The translations under genes and the position numbers were made by a program. A stretch of DNA of 64,000 nucleotides from CAVRAZ01 sp963719135. Lineage in GTDB: Bacteria > Pseudomonadota > Gammaproteobacteria > DSM-19610. The DNA is taken from assembly GCA_963719135.1 (NCBI GenBank), contig CAVRAZ010000005.1, positions 62,001-126,000 on the forward strand, in the 5' to 3' direction. Shown piece by piece: positions 43,675 to 52,641 of this stretch (position 1 is its first letter; each line of letters starts with the position of its first letter). The notes under the pieces are model-generated. The model saw only the letters and a program-made list of their open reading frames with translations, had not been told where the DNA came from and made no database searches.

Positions 43675-44183
43675 CGCTCCTCCCCTGTCATGCGTAGCTG
43701 AAACGGCCCCTCAGTCCGCCCCTGCGCGCGCAATTCCCATTGGTTGTCATCCGGCGCCAGTCGAAAGTACCAGCGTCCACTGGGCAGCGGTTCCCACAAC
43801 GTGCGATAACGGCCGTCGTCGACCCGCTCCAGCGTATAGGTTCTGTCTAGTTCGGCGCGTGTCGCGTGGATGACGTGCAGGGTCAAAGACCGGGGATGTT
43901 TGTCGCCGCTGTCCGTGAACGAAAACGAGATCGTCCGCTCATCGGCCCGCAGAATGCCGACCATGTTCAGGTTCCGGGCGAATTTCAGTCGATCCAACTC
44001 CTGGTTGATCGCAAGCCCTTCCTGGTAATAGTCATCGACCACCAGCGAGTTCGGCGACCGGATGGCGAGGATCAGCGTAGCGATCCCGGCGACGACTGCG
44101 AACGCGGGGATGCTGATCAGGAACCAGGGCCAGGGTTGGCGGTACCAGGGCAGGGTGTCCCGATCGGTATTGGTTTCAAGCAT
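43671..44183 (-). CDS. FixH family protein
   Basis: A 170-residue membrane-anchored protein with one TM helix near the N-terminus (WPWFLISIPAFAVVAGIATL) and a periplasmic beta domain. The segment NSLVVDDYYQEGLAINQELD is characteristic of FixH, which helps copper delivery and assembly of cbb3 oxidase together with FixI (CcoI). It starts 6 bp after ccoG. No copper ATPase gene follows in the window. Confidence 0.9.
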   Translation of the reverse strand: MLETNTDRDTLPWYRQPWPWFLISIPAFAVVAGIATLILAIRSPNSLVVDDYYQEGLAINQELDRLKFARNLNMVGILRADERTISFSFTDSGDKHPRSLTLHVIHATRAELDRTYTLERVDDGRYRTLWEPLPSGRWYFRLAPDDNQWELRAQGRTEGPFQLRMTGEER

Positions 44184-44188
44184 TGTGG

Positions 44189-45613
44189 TTACCTGACGCG
44201 CGGTCCGACGAATCTGGCAGACTCGGTGCTGCTGAGGGCGGGCTCGTCGTCGGCGGTAAGCGTGAATGTTATATTGTTACCGGCTTTTTCCAGGACCGAC
44301 GGATCGACGCTGACCGATACCGGAAGATTCAGCACTTCCCCGGAGGGTACCCGGATTTCGGGTTTCGCGACGTGGAGCTGTAACCCATCAAGGCCCTGAA
44401 CGCTAAGATGGTACTCGTGCTCCCTTTTGTCCATGTTGATTAATTTCAGTGTATAGACGTTCTCGATCTGGCCCATGTCGGTTTCCCGATACAGACTGTT
44501 GCGGTCGCGGATGATGTCCAGTCTCAGCGGTACGCGTTGACTGACGGCGTAGATCAGGCCGCCGGTGAGCGCTGCGAGCAGTGTGGCATACATAATGGTT
44601 CGCGGCCGTACGATGTCCGTATGGACGCCGGCCATCGAGTGTTCCGTGGTATAGCGAACCAGCCCTCTGGGATAGCCCATCTTGTCCATGACCTGGTCGC
44701 ACACATCGATGCAGGCCGCGCACCCGATGCACTGGTACTGCAGTCCCTGGCGAATGTCGATGCCGGTCGGGCAGACCTGGACGCACAGCGTGCAGTCGAC
44801 GCAGTCGCCCAATCCATCGGCCCGGTAGTCGACACCTTTCTTGCGCGAACCGCGGGGTTCGCCGCGCTGCTGGTCGTAGGATATAATCAGGGTGTCCCTG
44901 TCGAACATCGCGCTCTGGAAGCGGGCATAGGGGCACATGTAGATGCACACCTGCTCCCGCATCCAGCCGGCGTTGCCGTAGGTGGCAAAACCGTAGAAGA
45001 ACACCCAGAAAGTCTCCCAGGGGCCCATCGAGAAATGCGCCATCTCGACGGCCAGTTCCCGGATGGGAGTGAAATAGCCGACGAAGGTGAATCCGGTGAA
45101 GAGCGAGTAGGCGATCCAGATGAAGTGCTTGAGCGCCTTGACGCCGAATTTACTTGCGTCCAGCTCGCTACGGTCGCGCTTGATCTGCCGGTTGCGCGAC
45201 CCCTCTATCTTGCGCTCGATCCACAGGAACGCCTCGGTCCAGACCGTTTGCGGGCAGGCGTAGCCGCACCAGAGACGCCCGGCCAGCGCGGTGAAAAAAA
45301 ACAGCGACAGCGCCGCGATCACCAGCAGCCAGGCGAAATAGAAGAAATCCTGCGGCCAGAACGTCAGGCCGAAGATATAGAACTTGCGGGCCGGCAGGTC
45401 GAACAGTACCGCCTGGTGTCCGTCCCATTGCAGCCAGGCCACCCCGTAGAACAGGCCGAGCAACACGACGACGCCCAGCACGCGCAGATTGGCGAAGATG
45501 CCGTGTACCTCGCGCGGGTAGACCTTCTTGTGCTTGGCGTAAAGAGTACTGTCGCCGGCGTCCTCCGACGCCGGCGGCAGATTGGTCGTTGTCGCTGCGC
45601 TTGTATCGTCCAT
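44189..45613 (-). CDS. ccoG: Cytochrome cbb3 oxidase accessory protein CcoG
   Basis: A 474-residue polyferredoxin of the RdxA/FixG/CcoG family that reduces copper for cbb3 assembly. Five or six TM helices are present (for example WLLVIAALSLFFFTALAG, FIWIAYSLFTGFTFVGY). Two [4Fe-4S] clusters are formed by CVDCTLCVQVCP and CIGCAACIDVCD near residues 255-290. An Ig-like C-terminal domain follows (NITFTLTADDEP). The TTG at 45616 is less likely than the ATG at 45613 as start. It lies 20 bp after ccoP. Confidence 0.95.
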   Translation of the reverse strand: MDDTSAATTTNLPPASEDAGDSTLYAKHKKVYPREVHGIFANLRVLGVVVLLGLFYGVAWLQWDGHQAVLFDLPARKFYIFGLTFWPQDFFYFAWLLVIAALSLFFFTALAGRLWCGYACPQTVWTEAFLWIERKIEGSRNRQIKRDRSELDASKFGVKALKHFIWIAYSLFTGFTFVGYFTPIRELAVEMAHFSMGPWETFWVFFYGFATYGNAGWMREQVCIYMCPYARFQSAMFDRDTLIISYDQQRGEPRGSRKKGVDYRADGLGDCVDCTLCVQVCPTGIDIRQGLQYQCIGCAACIDVCDQVMDKMGYPRGLVRYTTEHSMAGVHTDIVRPRTIMYATLLAALTGGLIYAVSQRVPLRLDIIRDRNSLYRETDMGQIENVYTLKLINMDKREHEYHLSVQGLDGLQLHVAKPEIRVPSGEVLNLPVSVSVDPSVLEKAGNNITFTLTADDEPALSSTESARFVGPRVR

Positions 45614-45632
45614 CAATTAAAGTCGAACGGCT

Positions 45633-46550
45633 CTAGTTGCTCTGCGAGAGACTATAAACGTAAGTCGCGAGCAGATGAACCTTGTCTTCGCCAAGGAAAT
45701 TGCGGTGAGCCGGCATCTGGCCGTTGCGTCCCTTGCTGATCGTGGTCTTGATCGCGTTGGGGGTCCCGCCATACAACCACACCTTGTCGTTCAGCGCCGG
45801 TGCGCCCAGGGCGGTGTTGCCTCCGCCGTCGGCCCCATGGCACGCCACGCAATAGGTCTGGAAGAGGGTCTTGCCTGCAGCCGCCAGCGTCGGATCCACA
45901 TCACGTCCACTCAGAGACTGGACATAGGCCGCGACTTCGTCGACGCCTTTTTCCTGAAGCACCGGTCCCCAGGCCGGCATCGCACCCTTGCGCCCGTCCA
46001 GAATGGACGCCTCGATGGATTCGGGCGAGCCGCCATAGAGCCAGTCGGAATCACGCAGGTTGGGGAAGCCGGGGCCGCCGCCCGCGTCGGAGCCGTGGCA
46101 GGACGCGCAGTAATTAATGAACAGGCGCTGGCCGATCTTGATGGCTTCCGGATCTCCAGCCAGTTCGGTGATCGGCTTCGCCGCGAACTTGGCAAACAGG
46201 GGTCCGTAACGTTCGTCGGCAGCCTTCATTTCCTTGGCGTAAGCGTCCTGGTGCGTCCACTTCAAAATGCCGCGGTACGAGCCCAGACCCGGATACAGCG
46301 CCAGGTAGACCAGACCGAAGACCAGCGTAATGTGAAACAGCCACAGCCACCAGCGCGGCAGCGGGTTGTTGTATTCCGCCAGGTTTTCATCCCAGGTGTG
46401 ACCGGTCACTTCACCGCTGGCCGCTTCGCCCTTGCGTTTCTTGGTGGCCCAGGAGATAAGCCACCAGCAACCCAGGATATTGGCCAGTGTCAGCCCGATG
46501 ATCCAGACATTCCAGAACAGGTTATTGCTGAAGATATATTCTGAGTTCAT
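45633..46550 (-). CDS. ccoP: Cytochrome cbb3 oxidase subunit III (diheme cytochrome c)
   Basis: A 305-residue membrane-bound diheme cytochrome c. Two TM segments at the N-terminus (about 11-33 and 67-87) are followed by two cytochrome domains with heme sites CASCH (148-152) and CVACH (234-238) and Met ligands within GAMPAWG and GQMPAHR. It passes electrons from cytochrome c or the bc1 complex to CcoO and CcoN. The start overlaps the ccoQ stop by four bases. Confidence 0.97.
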   Translation of the reverse strand: MNSEYIFSNNLFWNVWIIGLTLANILGCWWLISWATKKRKGEAASGEVTGHTWDENLAEYNNPLPRWWLWLFHITLVFGLVYLALYPGLGSYRGILKWTHQDAYAKEMKAADERYGPLFAKFAAKPITELAGDPEAIKIGQRLFINYCASCHGSDAGGGPGFPNLRDSDWLYGGSPESIEASILDGRKGAMPAWGPVLQEKGVDEVAAYVQSLSGRDVDPTLAAAGKTLFQTYCVACHGADGGGNTALGAPALNDKVWLYGGTPNAIKTTISKGRNGQMPAHRNFLGEDKVHLLATYVYSLSQSN

Positions 46551-46717
46551 GGCGACCCCCTTTTACTTTGTTGGTCGAGTTCGTCATCAGCAAACGGCAG
46601 GTTGGCCGCCTCATCGAAATCGCGCTTGCGCCGCTTGCTCCAGGCCCAGACCCAGACCGCGACAAATGCGATCAGAGCCAATGCCGTCGAGATGCCACGC
46701 AGTATGTTGATATCCAT
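46547..46717 (-). CDS. ccoQ: Cytochrome cbb3 oxidase subunit CcoQ
   Basis: A 56-residue single-span subunit, too short for a typical ORF filter. It reads MDINILRGISTALALIAF at the N-terminus, then AVWVWAW as the rest of its TM helix, and a charged tail (KRRKRDFDEAANLPF). CcoQ stabilises the ccoNOP core. It starts 6 bp after ccoO and its stop overlaps the ccoP start (ATGA). The position in the operon makes the call firm. Confidence 0.9.
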   Translation of the reverse strand: MDINILRGISTALALIAFVAVWVWAWSKRRKRDFDEAANLPFADDELDQQSKRGSP

Positions 46718-46723
46718 GACGCC

Positions 46724-47332
46724 CTACCTCCTCGACGAAATGACAGTGCCGAGGTTCTGCAGGTAGGCTACCAGCGCATCCAGCTCGGTCTTGCCCTTGA
46801 CCGCGTCGGGCGCGCCGGCGATGTCCTCGTCCGTGTAGGGCACGCCCAGCATCCGCAGAACCTTCAGCTTCCGAGGCGTCAGCTTGCCGTCTAGCACGTT
46901 GTTCGCGAGCCAGGGGAAGGCGGGCATGTTCGACTCCGGCACCACGTCGCGCGGGTTGATCAGATGCGCGCGGTGCCAGTCGTCACTGTAACGACCACCG
47001 ACACGGGCCAGATCTGGACCGGTGCGTTTCGACCCCCACTGGAATGGATGGTCATAAACGAATTCACCGGCGACCGAATAGTGGCCGTAACGCTCGGTTT
47101 CGGCGCGGAAGGGCCGGATCATCTGCGAATGGCAGAGATAACAGCCTTCCCGAATGTAGATATCGCGACCTTCCTGCTCCAGCGCCGTCCGGGGTTTGAG
47201 ACCCTCGACCGGTTCGGTGGTACTCTGCAAGAAGAACAAGGGTACGATTTCGACCAATCCGCCGAGGCTGATCACGAGCAGGATGAGCACCACCATCAGG
47301 CCGATATTTTTTTCGACGACTTCATGACTCAT
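46724..47332 (-). CDS. ccoO: Cytochrome cbb3 oxidase subunit II
   Basis: A 202-residue monoheme cytochrome c subunit. One TM helix near the N-terminus (IGLMVVLILLVISLGGLVEI) and the heme motif CYLCH (64-68) with Met in SNMPAFPW are seen. The signature REGCYLCHSQMIRPF is diagnostic. The start at 47332 has GAGGAGG eight bases upstream; the frame extends to a TTG at 47353 that is less likely. It follows ccoN by 17 bp. Confidence 0.97.
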   Translation of the reverse strand: MSHEVVEKNIGLMVVLILLVISLGGLVEIVPLFFLQSTTEPVEGLKPRTALEQEGRDIYIREGCYLCHSQMIRPFRAETERYGHYSVAGEFVYDHPFQWGSKRTGPDLARVGGRYSDDWHRAHLINPRDVVPESNMPAFPWLANNVLDGKLTPRKLKVLRMLGVPYTDEDIAGAPDAVKGKTELDALVAYLQNLGTVISSRR

Positions 47333-47349
47333 GACGTTTGCCTCCTCGG

Positions 47350-48765
47350 TCAAGCCGTCTGTGGGATTGGCGCGTCAACGGGCCGGGTGCCAGAAACCGT
47401 CTTGATGACGTTGTAGGCCATCACCAGCATGCCGACCAGGAACAGGGCGCCGCCCAGGAAACGCACGAAGTAGAACGGATACATGGCTTGCAGTGATTCG
47501 ACGAAGCTGTACGTCAGCGTGCCGTCGTCATTGACCGCGCGCCACATCAGACCCTGCATGATGCCGGAAATCCACATCGACACGATGTACAGCACCACGC
47601 CGATGGTCGACATCCAGAAGTGCCAGTCGATGAGCCGGATCGAGTACATCTGCTCGCGGCCGAACAGCTTCGGAATCAGGAAGTAGACCGAGCCGATGGT
47701 TACCATCGCGACCCAGCCCAGCGCGCCCGAATGCACGTGACCGATGGTCCAGTCCGTGTAGTGGGACAGTGCGTTGACCGTCTTGATCGACATCATCGGG
47801 CCTTCGAATGTCGACATACCGTAGAACGACAGCGAGACGATCAGGAACTTGAGGATCGGGTCGGTGCGGAGTTTGTGCCAGGCGCCCGACAACGTCATGA
47901 TGCCGTTGATCATCCCGCCCCAGGAGGGCGCCAGGAGAATCAGCGAGAACACCATGCCCAGTGACTGCGCCCACGCCGGCAGTGCGGTGTAGTGCAGGTG
48001 GTGGGGGCCGGCCCACATGTAGGTGGAAATCAGCGCCCAGAAATGCACGACCGAGAGCCGGTAGGAATACACGGGGCGACCGGCCTGTTTCGGCACGAAG
48101 TAGTACATCATGCCCAGGAAGCCGGCGGTCAGGAAGAAGCCCACCGCATTGTGGCCGTACCACCACTCCACCATCGCATCGATCGCGCCGGGGTAGACCG
48201 AGTACGACTTGGTCAGGCTGACCGGGATTTCGGCGCTGTTGACCACGTGCAACACCGCGATGGTCAGGATGAAGGCTCCGTAAAACCAGTTCGCGACGTA
48301 GATGTGCTTCACCTTGCGCTTCATGATGGTGCCGAAGAACACAATGGCGTAGGCGACCCAGACGATCGTGATCAGAATGTCGATCGGCCATTCCAGCTCG
48401 GCGTATTCCTTGCTGGTGGTGATGCCCAGCGGAAGCGTGACAGCAGCCAGCACGATAATGAGGTTCCAGCCCCAGAAAGTGAAGGCCGCCAGGCCGTCGC
48501 TCAAGAGGCGCGTCTGGCAGGTGCGCTGCACCACGTAGTACGAGGTGGCGAACAGCGCCGAACCGCCGAAAGCGAAGATGACCGCGTTGGTGTGCAACGG
48601 CCGCAAACGGCTGAAGGTCAACCAGGGCAGATCAAAACTGAGCTGCGGCCAAACCAGCTCTGCGGCGATAAATACGCCGACCAGCATACCGACAATGCCC
48701 CAGACGACGGTCATGACGGTAAACTGACGGACAACCTTATAGTTATAGGTGGTCTGTGAGTCCAT
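47350..48765 (-). CDS. ccoN: Cytochrome cbb3 oxidase subunit I
   Basis: A 471-residue heme-copper oxidase of the C family with 12 TM helices. Heme and copper ligand His residues are seen in HTNAVIFAFGGSALF, in the HHLHY loop (AGPHHLHYTALP) and in GHVHSGALGW. The cross-linked active-site Tyr typical of cbb3 lies in TM7. High oxygen affinity is usual for this class, hence a microaerobic role. It is the first gene of ccoNOQP-ccoG-fixH. Confidence 0.97.
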   Translation of the reverse strand: MDSQTTYNYKVVRQFTVMTVVWGIVGMLVGVFIAAELVWPQLSFDLPWLTFSRLRPLHTNAVIFAFGGSALFATSYYVVQRTCQTRLLSDGLAAFTFWGWNLIIVLAAVTLPLGITTSKEYAELEWPIDILITIVWVAYAIVFFGTIMKRKVKHIYVANWFYGAFILTIAVLHVVNSAEIPVSLTKSYSVYPGAIDAMVEWWYGHNAVGFFLTAGFLGMMYYFVPKQAGRPVYSYRLSVVHFWALISTYMWAGPHHLHYTALPAWAQSLGMVFSLILLAPSWGGMINGIMTLSGAWHKLRTDPILKFLIVSLSFYGMSTFEGPMMSIKTVNALSHYTDWTIGHVHSGALGWVAMVTIGSVYFLIPKLFGREQMYSIRLIDWHFWMSTIGVVLYIVSMWISGIMQGLMWRAVNDDGTLTYSFVESLQAMYPFYFVRFLGGALFLVGMLVMAYNVIKTVSGTRPVDAPIPQTA

Positions 48766-48790
48766 AGCGTTTCCCTTGAATGTTGGTTAC

Positions 48791-48826
48791 GAAGAGACCC
48801 CCCGCTCCGTCGACCGGAGCGAGGGG
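48791..48826 (-). terminator. Terminator of ompW
   Basis: A stem of about 12 pairs with one mismatch (CCCC-x-CGCTCCG, 48798-48809, with 48815-48826) and loop TCGAC region is followed on the minus strand by TCTCTTC. It lies 11 bp past the ompW stop and separates it from ccoN. Confidence 0.6.
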
Positions 48827-48836
48827 TGGAGAACGA

Positions 48837-49469
48837 TCAGAACTTCTTGCCGACGCTGAACATGAATATCCAGGGGTCGATCTGCACGTCCAGATTGCCG
48901 ACCCCTTTGAGCTTCGCGGTGGTATCTATGTCCGCGTACCAGATCTGGGCGCTGGCGACCAAGTCGTTCGCCAATTCGTAGTCCATGCCGACTTCGCCGG
49001 CAAGACCCCAGGAGTTTTCCAACTCGAGATCCACGCCGGACAGCGGCCCGTGCGTCTTCTCGTCAAAGAAGTAGGTATAGTTGAATCCGGCGCCGATGTA
49101 GGGATTGAACGCACCCATCGGGAAATGCCATTGAGCCGTCACAGTCGGCGGCAGATGCCTGGTCGACGCCACCCGGCTGCCGGGAAGCGTACCGTCACCG
49201 TCGATATTGTGCTTGAACGGCCAGGCGCCCAGAATGCCGAGGCCAATGTTATCATTGAACATATAGGTCAGGCTGATGCCCAGGCTCCAAGCGCTCTGCA
49301 CGTCCACGCCGGCACCGCCCAGATCGCCTTTGCTGTAGTCCGTATTCGGATAGACGCCCGCCGGGCCGAGACGGACGATAAGGTCGCCGGCCTCGATGGC
49401 CTGGGCCGGGGCGCTCGAAAGTGCTGCCGCAAATGCGGTCGCGAAGAGTGTGATGCGTGTCGTAATCAT
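48837..49469 (-). CDS. ompW: OmpW family outer-membrane protein
   Basis: A 210-residue eight-stranded beta barrel. An N-terminal signal peptide (TRITLFATAFAAALSSAPAQA) is followed by the OmpW pattern (DLIVRLGPAGVYPN, SLGISLTYMFNDNIGLGILG, FNPYIGAGFNYTYFF) and a C-terminal aromatic residue (FMFSVGKKF). Such proteins form hydrophobic channels and in E. coli are induced by anaerobiosis through FNR. An FNR-like box lies upstream (49536-49549) and the ATG follows AGGAG. Confidence 0.93.
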   Translation of the reverse strand: MITTRITLFATAFAAALSSAPAQAIEAGDLIVRLGPAGVYPNTDYSKGDLGGAGVDVQSAWSLGISLTYMFNDNIGLGILGAWPFKHNIDGDGTLPGSRVASTRHLPPTVTAQWHFPMGAFNPYIGAGFNYTYFFDEKTHGPLSGVDLELENSWGLAGEVGMDYELANDLVASAQIWYADIDTTAKLKGVGNLDVQIDPWIFMFSVGKKF

Positions 49470-49535
49470 GGCAGGCTCCTATGTTATTGTGGTGAAAAAT
49501 CACGGTTATCTTGAGGGAGTAGCCCTCCCCCAACA

Positions 49536-49549
49536 TTGATGCAGGTCAA
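49536..49549 (-). promoter_or_regulatory. FNR-type operator upstream of ompW
   Basis: The sequence reads TTGACctgcATCAA on the minus strand, one mismatch from the FNR consensus TTGATnnnnATCAA. It lies 67 to 80 bp upstream of the ompW start and just downstream of the fnr gene; a transcription start about 41 bases downstream would suit class II activation. Confidence 0.65.
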
Positions 49550-49627
49550 CGCTGTATTAGGTTTGACTAATAATCTAAGGAGTGGTCAGGAGCGCCCGGG
49601 TGTGTGGTCAGAACGCGTCAGTGGGCG

Positions 49628-50392
49628 TCAGAGCTTGGCGGCTGAGAATCCGCCCTGGCACTTGGCGCCGGCCAGCAGGCACAAACGGTCTCGCTCGTGC
49701 AGCTTGATGTGCTTGCGGTCGACGTTGAGCAACCCTTCGTTCTGGAAACGCGTGAACAAGCGGCTGACAGTTTCCAGCGCCAGCCCCAGGTAATTGCCAA
49801 TGTCGCCGCGCGACATGCTGAGGTTGAATTCGCTGGGTGAAAAGCCGCGCCGGCGGAGCCGGTTGGAGATACTGATCAGGAAGGACGCCAGCCGCTCCTC
49901 GGCCGACTTCTGTCCCAGATTTACGATGTTTTCCTCATCCTGGCGTATTTCCTTGCTCATCAAGCGCAGGAACTGGCGGCGCAGCCCGGGCAGCCGGTTG
50001 GCCAGGGTTTCGAGTTCGGCGAAGGGAATTTCACAGAGGCTGGTCGTTTCCAGCGCCTTGGCCGCGAGCGGGTGGTTGCCGTCGACAATGGCATCCAACC
50101 CGACCAGCTCGCCGGGCAGGTGAAATCCGATGATCTGTTCCTCGCCTTCCTCGGTGATGCAGTAGCTCTTCAGCGAGCCCGAGCGGACCGCGTAGATGGC
50201 GGTAAACGCGTCGCCGATGCGGAACAGGTGTTCGCCGCGGGTGATTGGGCGCTTCCGCTCTATGATGCTATCTAATTGAATCAGCTCATGTTTTTCTAGG
50301 CCAACGGGCAAACAAATCTCGTTCAGACTGCATTCCTGGCAGGCTACCTGAATCTTTCTGAACGTAACAATGGCATCGGGTTTGCCTGGCAT
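49628..50392 (-). CDS. fnr: FNR-type oxygen-sensing transcription regulator
   Basis: A 254-residue Crp/Fnr regulator. The N-terminus carries the iron-sulfur ligands C18, C21 and C27 (VACQECSLNEIC), and a fourth Cys at about 120 (TSLCEIPF), as in E. coli Fnr, so it probably carries an O2-labile [4Fe-4S] cluster. The HTH recognition helix has ETVSR (LGLALETVSRLF), the E-SR set that reads TTGAT half-sites. It stands upstream of ompW and near ccoNOQP, both classic targets. A potential FNR-like box (50438-50451) lies in its promoter region. Confidence 0.95.
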   Translation of the reverse strand: MPGKPDAIVTFRKIQVACQECSLNEICLPVGLEKHELIQLDSIIERKRPITRGEHLFRIGDAFTAIYAVRSGSLKSYCITEEGEEQIIGFHLPGELVGLDAIVDGNHPLAAKALETTSLCEIPFAELETLANRLPGLRRQFLRLMSKEIRQDEENIVNLGQKSAEERLASFLISISNRLRRRGFSPSEFNLSMSRGDIGNYLGLALETVSRLFTRFQNEGLLNVDRKHIKLHERDRLCLLAGAKCQGGFSAAKL

Positions 50393-50437
50393 TATGTCTT
50401 GTTCGTCAAGTGGGTGAGCGCCATTTCAACAGATACC

Positions 50438-50467
50438 TTGACCTAGAGCAACAGATAATCACATTAT
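50438..50467 (+). promoter_or_regulatory. Candidate promoter of hisB, overlapping an imperfect FNR-like box
   Basis: TTGACC (50438-50443) and CATTAT (50462-50467) are spaced by 18 bp and precede hisB by about 90 bp. The same bases read TTGACctagAGCAA, two mismatches from the FNR consensus, which may regulate the divergent fnr. Both calls are weak. Confidence 0.35.
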
Positions 50468-50554
50468 AGATTACAGGTTCTAACCTGCGTGATTTTCCGC
50501 TAGGATTCGTTCTTCCTTAAGTTCAAAGACCGTAGAAAACAGAGCCTTAACAAG

Positions 50555-51148
50555 ATGTCGGCCCGTCAGGCAAAGGTTAGCCGCAATACCCTCGAAACCC
50601 GCATATTGGTCGAGCTGGACCTGGACGGCACCGGCGTCGCGCGCCTGGCGACCGGGGTGCCGTTTCTGGAACACATGCTCGATCAGGTTGCGCGCCATGG
50701 ACTGATCGATCTCGCGGTGACCGCGGAGGGGGACCTTCACATCGACGCCCACCATACCGTGGAGGATGTCGGCATAACACTGGGGCAGGCATTCGCCCAG
50801 GCGCTGGCGGAAAAGAAAGGCATTCGCCGCTACGGCCATGCGTACGTGCCGCTCGACGAAGCCCTGTCGCGCGTGGTCATCGATTTTTCCGGACGCCCGG
50901 GACTTTCGTACCAGGCCGAATTTCCGCGCGCCCGCATCGGTGAATTCGACGTCGATCTGTTGCACGAATTTTTTCAGGGTTTCGTCAATCACGCGAATGC
51001 GACGCTGCACATCGATTGTATACGGGGCGTCAACGCGCATCATATCGCCGAGACGATGTTTAAGGCATTCGGGCGCGCGCTGCGCATGGCGATCGAGCCG
51101 GATCCCCGCATGGCCGGCATCATGCCTTCCACCAAGGGGACGCTGTAG
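50555..51148 (+). CDS. hisB: Imidazoleglycerol-phosphate dehydratase
   Basis: A 197-residue monofunctional HisB. The metal-binding His clusters HHTVEDVG and HHIAETMFKAFGRAL are present, with GVPFLEHMLDQVARHG near the N-terminus. It lacks the phosphatase domain fused in E. coli HisB, as usual for this group. It starts the hisB-H-A-F-I-E run. Confidence 0.97.
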   Translation: MSARQAKVSRNTLETRILVELDLDGTGVARLATGVPFLEHMLDQVARHGLIDLAVTAEGDLHIDAHHTVEDVGITLGQAFAQALAEKKGIRRYGHAYVPLDEALSRVVIDFSGRPGLSYQAEFPRARIGEFDVDLLHEFFQGFVNHANATLHIDCIRGVNAHHIAETMFKAFGRALRMAIEPDPRMAGIMPSTKGTL

Positions 51149-51196
51149 ACGACTGACCGCGCGCGTTCAGGTTCGTTCAGGCTCCGCACTTCCGTC

Positions 51197-51838
51197 ATGA
51201 GCACGATTGCGATCATTGACTACGGCATGGGAAACCTGCATTCCATCGGAAAGGCGGTCGAGCACGTCGCGCCCGACGCCCGGGTGATCGTCACCGCCGA
51301 CCGTCGACAGGTGGCGGCCGCCGACCGGGTGATTTTCCCGGGGGTCGGCGGCATTAGACACTGCATGGACGAACTCAGAAAATCCGGACTGGATCAGGCG
51401 GTGCTGGATGCAGCCGGGTCCAGACCGCTGCTCGGCATCTGCATCGGGTTGCAGGCGCTGCTCGACGACAGTGAAGAAAACGGCGGCACGCCCTGCCTCG
51501 GTCTGTTTTCCGGCCATGTGCGGCGTTTCCCCGACCACATGACCGATGCCGCGGGCAACCGCCTCAAGGTGCCACACATGGGCTGGAACGAGGTGGAGCA
51601 GCAGCCGCACCCGTTATGGAAAGACATTGAACAGAACAGCCGGTTCTACTTCGTGCACAGCTACCGCGCGCTGGCCGATGTGCCCGGCGTCGTCGTCGGC
51701 GAAACCGACTACGGCGGACGCTTCGCCAGCGCGCTCGCGCGCGACAACGTGTTTGCGGTGCAGTTTCACCCGGAAAAGAGCCAGCGTGCCGGATTGACGC
51801 TGCTGGCCAATTTTGCAGTCTGGAACGGCGTCGCGTAA
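51197..51838 (+). CDS. hisH: Imidazole glycerol phosphate synthase glutaminase subunit
   Basis: A 213-residue class I glutamine amidotransferase. The nucleophile is in LLGICIGLQALLDDSEE and the catalytic His and Glu in VFAVQFHPEKSQ. It supplies ammonia to HisF, encoded two genes later. Spacing to hisB is 48 bp. Confidence 0.97.
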   Translation: MSTIAIIDYGMGNLHSIGKAVEHVAPDARVIVTADRRQVAAADRVIFPGVGGIRHCMDELRKSGLDQAVLDAAGSRPLLGICIGLQALLDDSEENGGTPCLGLFSGHVRRFPDHMTDAAGNRLKVPHMGWNEVEQQPHPLWKDIEQNSRFYFVHSYRALADVPGVVVGETDYGGRFASALARDNVFAVQFHPEKSQRAGLTLLANFAVWNGVA

Positions 51839-51883
51839 GTCGTTCGAACCAATTCCACTAAAAGAGGCATCGAGGAAAGGAGC

Positions 51884-52612
51884 ATGTTATTGATACCGGC
51901 CATCGATCTTAAGGACGGGAAATGCGTGCGTCTTCGGCAGGGCGACATGGCGGACGAAACGGTTTTCGCCGACGACCCGCTGCGGGTTGCGCAACGCTGG
52001 GTGGGCGCGGGCGCGAAGCGTCTCCACCTGGTGGATCTCAACGGCGCGTTCACCGGCAAGCCGGTCAACGCCGACGTCATCCGCCGCATCGCCGAGCAGT
52101 ACCCCGACGTTCCGATGCAGGTCGGTGGCGGCATACGCGACGAGGACACGGTGCAGCTCTACCTCGACGCCGGCGTCCAGTTCGTCATCATCGGCACCAA
52201 GGCGGTCAGCGCCCCGCATTTCGTCAACGACCTTTGCCTTGAATTTCCGGGCCATATCATCGTGGGTCTCGATGCGCGCGGCGGCAAGGTGGCGATCGAC
52301 GGCTGGTCGAAGCTGTCCAATCACGACGTCGTCGACCTGGCGCGGCGCTTCGAGCGGGACGGCGTCGAGGCGATCGTCTATACCGACATCAGCCGCGACG
52401 GCATGATGCAGGGCGCCAATATCGAGGCCACCGTCAGGTTGGCCAGTCAGATCAGTATTCCGGTCATCGCCTCCGGCGGCATCAGCAGCCTGGACGACAT
52501 CCGCGCGCTGCAACGGGTCGCCGACGAGGGTATCATGGGCGCGATCATCGGCCGCGCCCTGTACGAAGGCACGGTCGATCTCGGCGAAGCCCAGAAGATG
52601 CTGGACGGCTGA
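51884..52612 (+). CDS. hisA: ProFAR isomerase HisA
   Basis: A 242-residue TIM barrel. The phosphate sites and catalytic Asp residues appear in IPAIDLKDGKCVRL and YTDISRDGMM, with QVGGGIRDEDTV between them. A strong ribosome site (GAGGAAAGGAGC) precedes the ATG. It converts ProFAR to PRFAR for HisF. Confidence 0.97.
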   Translation: MLLIPAIDLKDGKCVRLRQGDMADETVFADDPLRVAQRWVGAGAKRLHLVDLNGAFTGKPVNADVIRRIAEQYPDVPMQVGGGIRDEDTVQLYLDAGVQFVIIGTKAVSAPHFVNDLCLEFPGHIIVGLDARGGKVAIDGWSKLSNHDVVDLARRFERDGVEAIVYTDISRDGMMQGANIEATVRLASQISIPVIASGGISSLDDIRALQRVADEGIMGAIIGRALYEGTVDLGEAQKMLDG

Positions 52613-52641
52613 TCTGCGCCGGCCTTACACGGAACCCGAAC

